Shown piece after piece: positions 18,728-28,463 of a stretch of 64,000 bases of DNA (positions are counted from its first letter, which is position 1; each line of letters begins with the position of its first letter). This stretch comes from Schizochytrium sp. TIO01 (taxonomy: Eukaryota; Sar; Bigyra; Thraustochytrida; Thraustochytriidae), in assembly GCA_004764695.1 (NCBI GenBank), contig SMSO01000033.1, forward strand, positions 2,371,001-2,435,000. The letters run 5' to 3'. Both the position numbers and the translations under genes were made by a program. The notes under the pieces were generated by a model, which saw only the letters and a list, made by a program, of their open reading frames with translations, did not search any database and had not been told where the DNA came from.

Positions 18728-20980
18728 ATGGGCGGAGGTGTTAGCAAATGGCTGTCGGATCATGATCGCAAGATCGAAGCTTTGCGCATGACTCCGTTTT
18801 TTGTACTCTTTGATGATGATCAGCTAGAGAACATTGCAAAATACTTCAAGTTTGAAACGATCTCTGAAGGAGGGTTGCTTGGTAATCAGGCGATGGTAGT
18901 CGTTCTCGAGGGAGAACTTGCGGTATCAACTCTAGTACCAGTTCAGGGAGGGGGGAGCACCTCCAAGGGTCATGTATCGGAGTTGCTTTGTGTGAAGAAG
19001 AAGGGCGATTTCTTCAGTCGACCATCCCGTGAACTTGTACATGGACGGGGATCATTTAATGAAAAGCACTCTAAAAATGGAGGATCCATATTTAAAGTAG
19101 TGGAGGCGTTTGACTTTACCACCATTCGGGCTATCCATACAACTCGCATTCTCAAGCTTGACTCCCATTCCATGGAATCGTATCTTCGAAGCCCTGGTGC
19201 TGCAAGTGCTGGTCTCCTGCAAACTGTGTTGTCAACTGATATTCGACAACTCCTTAAGACGGTACCCTTCCTTCGGCCTCTCAAACCTGGGAAACTCACT
19301 TCACTTTCAGAGATGTTTGTGTTTAAAGCTTTTGAAGCAGGCACTGAAGTTTTACGGGAAGGTGATGAGGATGACAACTTCTACCTCGTCCTAGCAGGAG
19401 AACTCGAGGTCACAGCCAAGGTGCATCCACATGATCCAAATGCAAAGGGTTCAGTAACTCACGCAATTGAAGAAGCAGAGGAGTCGCGACATGTTGCGAA
19501 CGCGAGCCCCATTGATTCGCTAAAGAGAGCATCCTTAGTCAGCCAGAATCGCCAGAGCACGGCAAGTACTTCGAGCACAGCGGACAGAGAACCTGCTCCT
19601 GGGAGTGGCGATGTTACATCAGAGCAGTTTCGCAATGGTAGAGCAAGCTCGGTGGCTAGCGAAAGTGGAGGAGCTAAAGCTGCACAAAAACCTGAGGAGG
19701 AGGAGGAAGATGCAGCAATGGACAAGTCGAAGGATAGTGTTGGATCGAATTCAAGCGAAAATGCAATGCAGTTTGACCTCGGACGTAAGATCGGGGTTAC
19801 TGCGTCTCCCAATGGACCTCTTCGCACGGCACCCGAAACACCGACAACACGTAGCAATAAGGTACCTGTCATCAAACCAGCGCCATCCATGAGGCTCCTG
19901 CGCAAAAGTTCAAGCTTGGTGGTCCCTGATGCGGATCGTGTGATGTTAGGCACGATTGGCCCTGGTTCTTATTTTGGAGAAATGGCAATCATGGCACAGA
20001 TGCCTCGTACTGCAACAGTAAAGAGTACTTCAAAATGCCTCCTTGCTCGCATTCATGGGCGTGACTTCCACAACGTTTTGAAACTTTCAAAGCACGTGTT
20101 GGACGCTTTTGACCTACATGCAAAGGAACGCATGGTGACAAAGCTATACGCCTTTAAGCTCCCTTTCTTTGCCGGTATCTCCAAGAGTAAGCTACTCACA
20201 CTAGCCAAGCTTTGTGAGTTGAACCAGTTTCAAGAAAATGACGTTATCATTCAAGAGAATACACGCTCCGGCAAGTTTCACATTCTTATCAATGGAATGG
20301 TTAGCGTCTCAAAGAATTCGGAGGCCTTTGTGCGCCTATCTGAGGGCTCTTACTTTGGCGAAATTAGTCTTCTCACGGACAAGCCCCATCTAGCGACTGT
20401 AACTGCTTGCGCAAAATGCGTTGTGCTAAGCGTTGACAAAAAGGGATTTGATACATTCTTTGCCGACTCTCCTACACTTTCCGCAGAATTTGCCATGCGT
20501 TTGCTCGGCGCCCATGCCATCGATCTCAAGCACCTCATTCGCCATCCCCTTGGTTTTGAGCTTTTCGAACAGCACATGGAGAAGGAATTCACAAAGGAAC
20601 ATCTCGACTTTTACTTTGCCGTAGAGAAGTTTCGACAAGGAGCCCCGGATGCTCTGAGCTCCGCAGATATCAAGCGAAAGTACATTGGATCAGAGTCAGA
20701 GACTCAAGTTAACATTTCTGCTGGTATGGCCCAAGAGGTTCTTGATCTACCCGAAAGCCCCGACATGTTCGACATTGCACAGGAGGAGGTGTACAAGCTT
20801 ATGAAACGTGATAACTTCGAACGCTTTAAGAAGACACCATTCTTTGATGAACTCATTAACGCTATCCAATGCTATAAAGATGTGAAAGACATTCCGACTG
20901 ACGATGCTGATTGCACACGCGCAGAGATTTTAGCGATCCGTGATCCTGATAATGAGGAACCTGAAGCAGAAACTGCATAA
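18728..20980 (+). CDS. cyclic-nucleotide-binding / RGS domain signalling protein
   Basis: This is a complete 750-residue ORF with ATG in context ACAAGATGG. The N-terminus MGGGVSK fits an N-myristoylation signal (Gly2, Ser6). Three cyclic-nucleotide-binding folds follow: a degenerate one at about 25-150; a second at about 178-455, split by a Ser/Glu-rich insert (about 240-395) and with a good phosphate-binding cassette FGEMAIMAQMPRTATV; and a third at about 475-590 whose cassette FGEISLLTDKPHLATV lacks the usual Arg. Residues about 605-725 form an RGS domain (FELFEQHMEKEF, HLDFYFAVEKF). RGS domains speed GTP hydrolysis by G-alpha, while CNB domains sense cAMP or cGMP. Inference: a membrane-tethered, cyclic-nucleotide-controlled regulator of G-protein signalling. 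CNB-RGS combinations are known in oomycetes and other protists. It is convergent with the formyltransferase gene, 244 bp away. Confidence 0.88.
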   Translation: MGGGVSKWLSDHDRKIEALRMTPFFVLFDDDQLENIAKYFKFETISEGGLLGNQAMVVVLEGELAVSTLVPVQGGGSTSKGHVSELLCVKKKGDFFSRPSRELVHGRGSFNEKHSKNGGSIFKVVEAFDFTTIRAIHTTRILKLDSHSMESYLRSPGAASAGLLQTVLSTDIRQLLKTVPFLRPLKPGKLTSLSEMFVFKAFEAGTEVLREGDEDDNFYLVLAGELEVTAKVHPHDPNAKGSVTHAIEEAEESRHVANASPIDSLKRASLVSQNRQSTASTSSTADREPAPGSGDVTSEQFRNGRASSVASESGGAKAAQKPEEEEEDAAMDKSKDSVGSNSSENAMQFDLGRKIGVTASPNGPLRTAPETPTTRSNKVPVIKPAPSMRLLRKSSSLVVPDADRVMLGTIGPGSYFGEMAIMAQMPRTATVKSTSKCLLARIHGRDFHNVLKLSKHVLDAFDLHAKERMVTKLYAFKLPFFAGISKSKLLTLAKLCELNQFQENDVIIQENTRSGKFHILINGMVSVSKNSEAFVRLSEGSYFGEISLLTDKPHLATVTACAKCVVLSVDKKGFDTFFADSPTLSAEFAMRLLGAHAIDLKHLIRHPLGFELFEQHMEKEFTKEHLDFYFAVEKFRQGAPDALSSADIKRKYIGSESETQVNISAGMAQEVLDLPESPDMFDIAQEEVYKLMKRDNFERFKKTPFFDELINAIQCYKDVKDIPTDDADCTRAEILAIRDPDNEEPEAETA

Positions 20981-21224
20981 AATAACACCAAGAGAATTAT
21001 ACAGAGAATTACCGTGCAATTATATTTTGTTCAAGCACTAGTCCAGCTCGCGTTGAATAGGTGGAACAAGGCCTTGGGAATATAGGCTCACGTAATGAAA
21101 CAAAAAAGTGTAACCCGAATATATAATATGTGTATCAAATAAAAGGGGCAGAAATTCTCCACTCATCTTTTGGTTTTTGGCAAGTCATTCTACACTTTCA
21201 AAACTTCAATCTATATGACGCTCA

Positions 21225-22324
21225 TCATTTTTTCACGTGTCCATTTGCAAAGTCAGTACCGGACACGCGCTTTTTGCCCTCGAGCTGCACGCTTTCAAGC
21301 TGAACAACACTGCCATCTTTGCAGGCTGCAAATAAAAGACCCCCTTGACTGAAGAACTCTCCAGGCTGCGTATTCGTTGGAACTTCTGGGTTAGCAGTAA
21401 GCTCGTGTAGCTTCAGGGATTTCCCCTGATACTCAGCTGCGATACCTCCGTGAGCAACAAGGCCCCTCCATTTGTTGTAGATCTCGGAAGCCGTCATATC
21501 TCCAAAGCTAATGACACGATTTTGTGGCTTGATCTTGGGGGCAAATGTCACACCTTCGTTAGTTTGCTCACGTTCCAGCAAAGAATTTGCTTGCATTTGT
21601 TCAAGTACTTGTTGCAGCTGACCTGCTCCTTGTTCTGCGAGGCGCTCAGAGAGGGTTAAGAAGGTGTCATGTGGCTCAACAGCCGCAGTTTCCTGGCTAA
21701 GAATCGCGCCCGCATCAAATTTACGCGGATCGACCCGTTGCACAGTAACTCCGGTCTCTTTGTCGCCGTTCATAAGGCAATGCTGAATAGGGGCAGCTCC
21801 TCGGTACTTAGGCAGCATCGACGGATGCACATTCAAGGCACCCAAAGGAAATGCGTCAATCACCTCTGCGGGCTGCGTATGTGTGTACAACAAATGGTTA
21901 GCTTCAATTTGTATTCTTACAGATTTCAAGATGGGACGTATAATTTTTCGTTTCTTCGTGCGACTCATTGGTAAGGAGTTTCCAGAGTTTAATGCGTGTA
22001 ACTTACGAGAAAGAACCCGAATGAGACAACAACTCCAACATCAAAGTTGGCTCGAATGTCCTGCGGAGAAGGCACCCAATCATCAGCGCATGGTTTAATC
22101 GAGCGCGAGTTAGGAGCGTCATAAATCTTGAGTCCATGTTCCTCTGCGAATCCTCGAACCACGCCCTGAGCAGTTGGCGGTCGTCGAGAGTTGCTTCTCC
22201 AACGCTGAGCAGGCGCCGGCGTCACTACCTCAAGGCGTTGCCAGAGCTTGCCATTCTGGGCGCCATGAATGCGTCGCAGTGACGCCAAGCTAAAGTGGTC
22301 AGTGCCAAAGAAAAGAATTCGCAT
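21225..22324 (-). CDS. methionyl-tRNA formyltransferase, two exons
   Basis: Exon 1 is 22324-22007 and exon 2 is 21872-21225 (minus strand). Both are phase 0 and together encode 321 residues, close to E. coli Fmt (315). The N-terminus MRILFFGTDHFSLASL is the start of the formyltransferase fold. The conserved formyl-folate/catalytic region spans the exon join and continues as GALNVHPSMLPKYRGAAPIQ, with the downstream motif DAGAILSQE. Fmt transfers a formyl group from 10-formyl-THF to initiator Met-tRNA; in eukaryotes this serves mitochondria or plastids. No mitochondrial presequence is visible before the catalytic fold, so targeting is unclear, or an upstream exon is missing. The C-terminal tRNA-binding domain is present (KWRGLVAHGGI region). 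Confidence 0.9.
21873..22006 (-). other. phase-0 intron in the formyltransferase gene
   Basis: On the minus strand the donor is CTC|GTAAGTTAC and the acceptor ACACATACGCAG|CCC, 134 bases apart. Splicing restores the family's catalytic-domain continuity: ...SFGFFL joined to PAEVIDAFPLG. Without splicing, exon 1 runs into a stop five codons past the donor. Confidence 0.9.
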
Positions 22325-23914
22325 CGTATCTCGGTCTGTCTCACGTAAACCCTGCCAAGATCTCCTCTGACCCAGAGGGTCGCGTATCTCGAATGTTGAC
22401 AGCTGCGTATTTCATTTTCATTGTCAATTTTCCCACACAGTTTGTTTGTTTGAGTAGCAGTAAAAGGGCTTAAGATATCGCTTTAAAATCGAATAGCCCA
22501 CTTAATGGGGTCCTCTTTCGCGCTTTAGTTTCTAAAAAGGAAGAGTCAATAAACGAAAATCGGCAGCAAGATGAGTGCGTGCCTACTAGAAAAATCACAA
22601 AACCACACATCACGTGAAATGACAATATGCGCGAACTTATGGCACAAGACGTTGAAGAAGTTGAAGTATCTAATGATAGCAAGGAATTTGCAATTGATGA
22701 TGATTCACACCTGAACAAGATTTGGATAAGAATAACTTGGTACCATGATTAAATATTTACTACATTTGCTGAGTGCTCATTGACCAATGATCGAAGCTTT
22801 TGTGCAAATCCCCATGCAGAATAGAAGAAGTCCTGTGAAATCGCGTTAATAAATAATTTTTATTCAACTGCTAGGAACACCACCTCTTATTACTGTAAAC
22901 ATTGTCGCATCAAGACGCTTTGATGGATACAACGATTCTCCAATCCCAAGATAGCTTGCACTAGCCTAACTTAATTTATTTTTTTAATCGAAACGAATTT
23001 AGCAGATAGGTAGCTTAGCTAGCTATCCATATGTTCAGAAAGTATAATCTCGTTTTCAATAACTTCTGATCAGCATTCCTTTAAACCGAAACGATCTTGT
23101 GATTAAATATACCAGTATAAGCAAACGTCAGAACACTTGCCATTGCTATGCCATGCTAGTTCCTAACCACAAACCCCCAGAGGTCTTGCCTTCGTAGAAC
23201 GCAAACACATTACCTCTTTGAGCTGGGATTCTAAGGCTTCTTAGGCTCCCGCCATCGATCCTCCAGGTGCCTTGGTTTTACTCGACCACGTGTATTAACT
23301 GTTACCGATTATGGTAGCAGGCCATATAGCCCATTGGGTACTCGTGTGTGAATGGAGCATTTTGGGACTGCGACATCAAAAGAAAGACTTCGTTAGACAA
23401 CTTTTGCAATGAGTTCCTGGTTCAGGCCTAGAGGCAGAGCCGGCTTTAAAAAAGATGCATCAAGTGTTTTGTGGCGAGAGATAATGGTGTATGAGGTTTG
23501 CTGTCGGTGTGAATGAGCTTGTTGTGGTTGGTTCTTAGATTGAAGTACCTGAAGTTTCTTTTTGATTATTGCTATTTTAATCTTTTGTTTGATTGAAGAA
23601 AGAGAGAGAATTTTTTTCTACACATATATCGTCGTCATCGCAATCTGAGATCAAATCGCAATCGCAGGTCTTGCGGGAGGACTCGCCACTGGCTAGGTGG
23701 GCTTCTCGAGACTCACCACTGCTTAGCTGTAGCTCTACGACAAGAATTGGATCAATACTGAGTGTCTGACGCAACTTCTCTGTTCCAACGGCGGCTTCGT
23801 AACCAGCTGTTGGTCTGTCAATCTAACACTGAGGTGTCGATCCGATTCAGAATAGATTGCTACCTCTAGGCTGCCTTGTGTGGACTCCACGAGTACAAAC
23901 CAAACGCAGAGACC
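22325..23914. other. divergent intergenic region, no supported gene
   Basis: This is 1.6 kb of AT-rich DNA between divergent genes. A 41-codon plus-strand ATG ORF at 22627-22752 has acidic, protein-like composition (MAQDVEEVEV) but is short and unrecognised. No RNA gene or repeat array is seen. Confidence 0.55.
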
Positions 23915-26023
23915 ATGGATCTGACTTCTGCGTCTTCAGCTGTACGTTCTTTACGTCGTCGTGACGCTAGCGAAGAGGAAATTGCGGCAGGAAACGCTCT
24001 GCTAGAGGTTCTCGAGAGCCCCGAAAACTCCCAGATTCCTCTAGATCTTTTGGAAAAGCTCATCAAGGCCAGCAAATGGGAATGCAGAGCCACCGGACTT
24101 CTTGTAGGTGGAGCATTGCTCGGCAAGGCAAACTCCAGAGAAGGAAGCTCTGGTGAACTCGATGCGCAAGATGAGGACCTTGTGATCCTCTTGCAGGACG
24201 CAGCTCAAGCAAATATCGAGGACCGTGAACCCCGAGTTCGCACTACAGTAGTGAAGGCACTTGAGGCACTTGCACAACGCGATGGAAGCGGGACCTGGGC
24301 AAGATTTGGAGCTGTTCTTTGTGATATCGTGGACAAAAACTTTGACCTTGATGAATCTGAACGTGCCTCCACCCAGGCAGAGCTTGCTGTGCAGAACGCA
24401 GCATCGGTCCCAATGCTTGTTCACGAAACCATCGGCTGGAAGGCGTTAGAAACTTCTATGCGTGGCCTTGAAGCTCTCATTAGAGGTTATGGCAAGTCTT
24501 TTGTTCAGGATGGTCACACCGATGATCGTGACGGGTTCTTACTTTCGCTGGTCTCAGACAGAGCTCTTGTGCACCAAAACCGCTATGTTCGTGAAGTGGG
24601 CTACGATTTGTGTGGTGTTATGGTAGAGGCTATTCTTGCTGGCAATGGGGGGTACAGCGACAACCAAATTGACGCCATGGTGAGTGCCATTGCACGCGGC
24701 CTCAGTGACAATTGGAGCCAAGTTCGCTACGCAGCTTCTGTGGCGGCCCGCAAGCTTATGTTAGGCCTTTTGGTGGACCAGAGGCAGAAATACCTAGACC
24801 TCTTGGTGCCTCGCATGTGCTTGAATCGATACTACCTGGCGATGGGTGTGCGTCTCTACTCTCAAGAGACATGGCAGTTAACATTTGGCGACAATGGAGT
24901 TGCAGCAGTCTGTGGCCACATGGGTCCCGTGGTCCAGTTTTACTGCGAGCAGTCTGCAGCGGACAACCACGGCGTGCGTGAAGCTGCATGCCACTCCATT
25001 GCAGAGCTGTCTTCCAAGATCCCTCACGACGTTCTCAGCCCTTACGTGGATATCTTGCTCAAGGCTCTGCTTGATTGTTTTCGAGATGACTCATGGCCCG
25101 TTCGCGATGCTGCTTGCGTTTCTTCAGGTGACTTTGTGCTCGGATATCCTGAAGAGTGCCGCCCCCGCATCGAAGAGTTCTTCACGCTCTGGTTTAATCA
25201 TCTCTCGGACAACATTTGGTCTGTACGTGAAGATGCTGCAGTTGCGCTCGGCAACGCAGCACGCGCATACCCCGAAGAGGGTATTGCTAGAATTATGGAG
25301 AAGCTCCCAGCACTTTTGGAGCGCGTGCATGATGAGGTTCCCCCTGCAGAAGCCCATGATCACGACCATGACCATGATAATGAAAGTGATGCATGTTCAG
25401 TAACCTCTAGCCCCCCTGAGGCGCCGTCGTCGCCGCGTGTCATGGCTGGTGCAGAGTCTCGACCGGTTTCAATTGTTTCAGGATCATTGGCGGATCTCCG
25501 GAAGGATCTCAGGAGCGCCGACCCTCAACATTCGGATCAACAGTTATTCTCCTGTGGCTCGCTGGCGCCGAAGCTGAAACGTCGCGGTGTAGGTTGCATG
25601 GACCACGGGTACTCGCGTCCTAAACGGGCTTGGGAGGATACCGATGGCGCAATTTACCTTGTGCGGGAATTGGCAGGAGTTAAGCCAGAATTAGTCGATG
25701 CTTCCATCATGGATGCTGTACTAAGGGCTCTTGGTGCACCGCAAGCAACACGAGAGTTGCGCGTTACGATCCTCAAACAGATGGTCCCGATTAGCCAATC
25801 GTTGGGTAAAAGAACGTTTAAGCGTTGCCTCGAGGAGCTTTTGCCAATGGTTATCCAAAATCTCTCCAGTGAAAATCAGCTTGTAGCTGCTGCAGCAGCA
25901 GATTTGATTATGCACCTCATGCGTTTCCTTGGCCCGAATGTCTTCCGTGGACGTGTAGAGATGCTTCTCAATGGCCACAATATGTGGCAGGACATTGAGC
26001 GCAGCCCGCTTGTGGCACTCTAG
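23915..26023 (+). CDS. HEAT-repeat (ARM-fold) protein
   Basis: This ORF has 702 residues from the ATG at 23915 (context GACCATGG). The open frame extends 13 codons upstream to a TTG, which is not a likely start. Most of the chain is made of HEAT-type helical pairs with recurrent VR/VRE-A patterns, such as NRYVREVGYDLCGVMVEA, NHGVREAACHSIAEL, SWPVRDAACVSSGDFV and IWSVREDAAVALGNAA. A low-complexity acidic/His segment (AHDHDHDHDNE, about residues 483-493) and a Ser/Pro-rich linker separate the main array from a C-terminal block of helical repeats (about 580-700). There is no catalytic motif, signal peptide or membrane span. The fold suggests a scaffold, like importin- or condensin-type HEAT proteins, but the partner cannot be told. 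Confidence 0.82.
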   Translation: MDLTSASSAVRSLRRRDASEEEIAAGNALLEVLESPENSQIPLDLLEKLIKASKWECRATGLLVGGALLGKANSREGSSGELDAQDEDLVILLQDAAQANIEDREPRVRTTVVKALEALAQRDGSGTWARFGAVLCDIVDKNFDLDESERASTQAELAVQNAASVPMLVHETIGWKALETSMRGLEALIRGYGKSFVQDGHTDDRDGFLLSLVSDRALVHQNRYVREVGYDLCGVMVEAILAGNGGYSDNQIDAMVSAIARGLSDNWSQVRYAASVAARKLMLGLLVDQRQKYLDLLVPRMCLNRYYLAMGVRLYSQETWQLTFGDNGVAAVCGHMGPVVQFYCEQSAADNHGVREAACHSIAELSSKIPHDVLSPYVDILLKALLDCFRDDSWPVRDAACVSSGDFVLGYPEECRPRIEEFFTLWFNHLSDNIWSVREDAAVALGNAARAYPEEGIARIMEKLPALLERVHDEVPPAEAHDHDHDHDNESDACSVTSSPPEAPSSPRVMAGAESRPVSIVSGSLADLRKDLRSADPQHSDQQLFSCGSLAPKLKRRGVGCMDHGYSRPKRAWEDTDGAIYLVRELAGVKPELVDASIMDAVLRALGAPQATRELRVTILKQMVPISQSLGKRTFKRCLEELLPMVIQNLSSENQLVAAAAADLIMHLMRFLGPNVFRGRVEMLLNGHNMWQDIERSPLVAL

Positions 26024-26681
26024 AAACAAAAAAACGTGCAATTAACTTCTCAATTGCTTTTGTAGTTGTCGTTGAACAGATTTAAACTTCACTAAATGAT
26101 AGTAAATACCAGTTGGAACCTCTACTTCGTCTTGCCTAGCTATGGTCATTTACGCTAGTGGATCTGCAGTGTGACTCCTCCGCAGTTGAACTTTACTTCC
26201 TTTCCTTTTTCTTTTCTTTTCTTTCTTAATGAGGTCACATGTCGATTATACAAAGCATAGACCTAGATCGAACCTCTTCCTGCACTCAATTTTACTTCCA
26301 CGTTATGCGACTACTGGAGTTATTAATTTAAACGAATCATGGTTTTCCTATTTATAGAGTGATTGAATAGGTGCCCTTTTTAAATCTTCTTGAATTTGAT
26401 TGAGCAAGAGCCGCTTTCTCACAACTTGCAAGGCTCCATCTTTCGCACTTTCATCGAAGACGGATTTGTAGGGCGGCTGAAAATTAGAAAAGAAAAGAAA
26501 AATATCAGGGTCGAGCAAGCAAATTCATAGAAAGCAAAAAATGAAAGATATAACATGTTTTTAAGCAGGTAGTACGTTTCCAGCTATCAATGGAAAACAT
26601 CCATCTATAAATTTATGTAAATCTCTGGATTTGACTGGAAACTAAGAGGGATCTAGATAAGCACATGAAAACAAGCGGACA
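26024..26681. other. convergent intergenic gap
   Basis: This AT-rich spacer lies between the 3' ends of the HEAT and Hop2-like genes. It contains a TTTTC-type pyrimidine stretch near 26201-26225. Nothing else is seen. Confidence 0.65.
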
Positions 26682-28463
26682 TTAATCACGCATGCGTACA
26701 TCTTTGATATTAAGATTGAAAGCGGCATCAGACTCAATACCAAGCTCATCGTAAAACTTATCAATCTTCACCTTTTTGGCCATATTATCCAGAATATCTT
26801 GAACAAAGTTCTGGACAACCTCGCGGCGACTACGCCAGGCCTCCTTATAAAACTTAAACTCACACTCCAAAACCTCCTGTCCAACCTCAGCACGTGCGCG
26901 AAGATTAGCCATTCGTGATTCAGTTTCACCCTTGCCTGATGGTCCTGCGTTGCGCTCCGCAAGTTCTGTCTTGTGTTCTCGCAGAGTAGCACGGAGCTTT
27001 GCAATTTCAGCATCCACTTCATCGTCTGCAGGCTCTGTACGGAGGTCAGCAATATCCCGTTTCAAAGCAGTGAGCTTACGCTTTGGCTTTTGAGCTGATT
27101 CGGAGCGCTTCTCAAGACGGGCTTTCGTCTTACTGATGGCACTTGGGTCAGTACTTCCAAAAATTGTTTGCTCAAGCCAGTGGACTTTCTTCTCGTTTAC
27201 ATGAGCAATCCCGAGATCGACCAACTTGGACAGAGATTTTGTGACTTGCAGCTTTGTCAGACCAGTCAATGCACGTTGAATATCTAAAGGACTAAAGGGG
27301 CGATTTGTTCGCTTCAGATAATCGTAGATCTTGCGAGATGCAGCGTCAAGAGAATCAATTTCACCTTGCAAAGGGTTTTCAGGTTCGGCCGTCTGTTCTT
27401 CTTCTTCTTCTTCTTCTTCTTCTTCTTCTTCTTCGTCATCTTCCTCATCGTCATCCTCGTTATTATCTTCCTCGTCAGCATTGTCGTCCTTGGCGTTCTG
27501 ATTTGCGGTTACATCCTTATCTTGAGCTTTCCTATTCGTTTTCTTAGTAGACGCAGGCTTCCTCTTAGATGCTTTCTCTTCCTCCTCTTCTTCGTCCTCA
27601 CTCTCACCTTCACTTCCATCATCTTTTGATTCTGGGATTTCACGAAGATCTGCTGCAGCCTTGGTGTGAGTGTTGGTGTGTTCATTGTCAGAAGCAGACT
27701 CTTCTGACATTTGCGAAGTGGCGACAATTTGCGTAGCACTAGGTAAAGACTTCACTGGTGCCTTATCTGGTTGTACAACCTCTACATCTTCCTCGTCCAC
27801 CTCCTCTCCATCCTCATCTTCGTCTTCGTCATCATTGCCTTCTTCCACATACTCTTCACCGTCTTCGTCCTCTTCTTCTTCGTCATTCTCCTCATCATCC
27901 TCGTAGTCCTCCTCCTTTAGTTTTGCTTGCTGGCCACGTTGAGCTACTGGGGGGCTCTTGCTTTCTCCTTTACGGCCTCGCTTGCCGCTGTTCTGAGGTG
28001 AGGGCGAGACCGTTTTCTTATCACGAGCACCTCGCGGCGGCGTCTTTGGGGCAACCGGTGTAGCCGAAGACTTAACACGAGCATGCGACGCCTGAGTTTC
28101 ATTTTTATTGGCTACTTCAGCCTTGTTCTCGGAAGCTGCTCCAGTTTTACGCTTTTTCTTAGACGGAGCATCATCGAAGTCTTCATCGTCACTGAAGTCC
28201 TCGTCATCTTCATTCTCATCTTCATCCTCATCTTCCTCGCTCTCATTATCATCCTTGTACTGCGCAGGGTATCCCTGCATTTGTTGCATTTGCTGCATCT
28301 GATACATTTGTAGGCTTTGCTGTTGAGCTGCCAAAAGTTGATCATCTTCGAAGCTTCCGTTCGTCAGGTCCACTTCCATTTCTTGTGCCCTTGAAGGTGA
28401 CATTACATCCAGAGCACTTCCCTGCATCATCACCACTTCGCTTAGTTCTTCTTCCGTTGCCAT
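26682..28463 (-). CDS. Hop2/PSMC3IP-like meiotic recombination protein with long acidic extension
   Basis: This ORF has 593 residues from the first ATG (28463); a GTG two codons upstream is rejected. The C-terminal 220 residues match Hop2/TBPIP. They comprise a winged helix (YDYLKRTNRPFSPLDIQRAL, HVNEKKVHW), a long coiled coil, and the terminal helix-turn region FKFYKEAWRSRREVVQNFV...IDKFYDELGIESD. Hop2 pairs with Mnd1 and stimulates Dmc1/Rad51 strand invasion in meiosis; it acts in the nucleus. The first roughly 360 residues are an unusual Asp/Glu-rich, Ser/Lys-containing disordered extension with basic patches such as KKKRK. They include a poly-Glu run encoded by an imperfect (CTT)n tract at 27399-27434. 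Typical Hop2 is only about 210-230 residues long. The extension could bind histones or basic DNA-binding proteins; that is inference. Confidence 0.82.
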   Translation of the reverse strand: MATEEELSEVVMMQGSALDVMSPSRAQEMEVDLTNGSFEDDQLLAAQQQSLQMYQMQQMQQMQGYPAQYKDDNESEEDEDEDENEDDEDFSDDEDFDDAPSKKKRKTGAASENKAEVANKNETQASHARVKSSATPVAPKTPPRGARDKKTVSPSPQNSGKRGRKGESKSPPVAQRGQQAKLKEEDYEDDEENDEEEEDEDGEEYVEEGNDDEDEDEDGEEVDEEDVEVVQPDKAPVKSLPSATQIVATSQMSEESASDNEHTNTHTKAAADLREIPESKDDGSEGESEDEEEEEEKASKRKPASTKKTNRKAQDKDVTANQNAKDDNADEEDNNEDDDEEDDEEEEEEEEEEEEEQTAEPENPLQGEIDSLDAASRKIYDYLKRTNRPFSPLDIQRALTGLTKLQVTKSLSKLVDLGIAHVNEKKVHWLEQTIFGSTDPSAISKTKARLEKRSESAQKPKRKLTALKRDIADLRTEPADDEVDAEIAKLRATLREHKTELAERNAGPSGKGETESRMANLRARAEVGQEVLECEFKFYKEAWRSRREVVQNFVQDILDNMAKKVKIDKFYDELGIESDAAFNLNIKDVRMRD

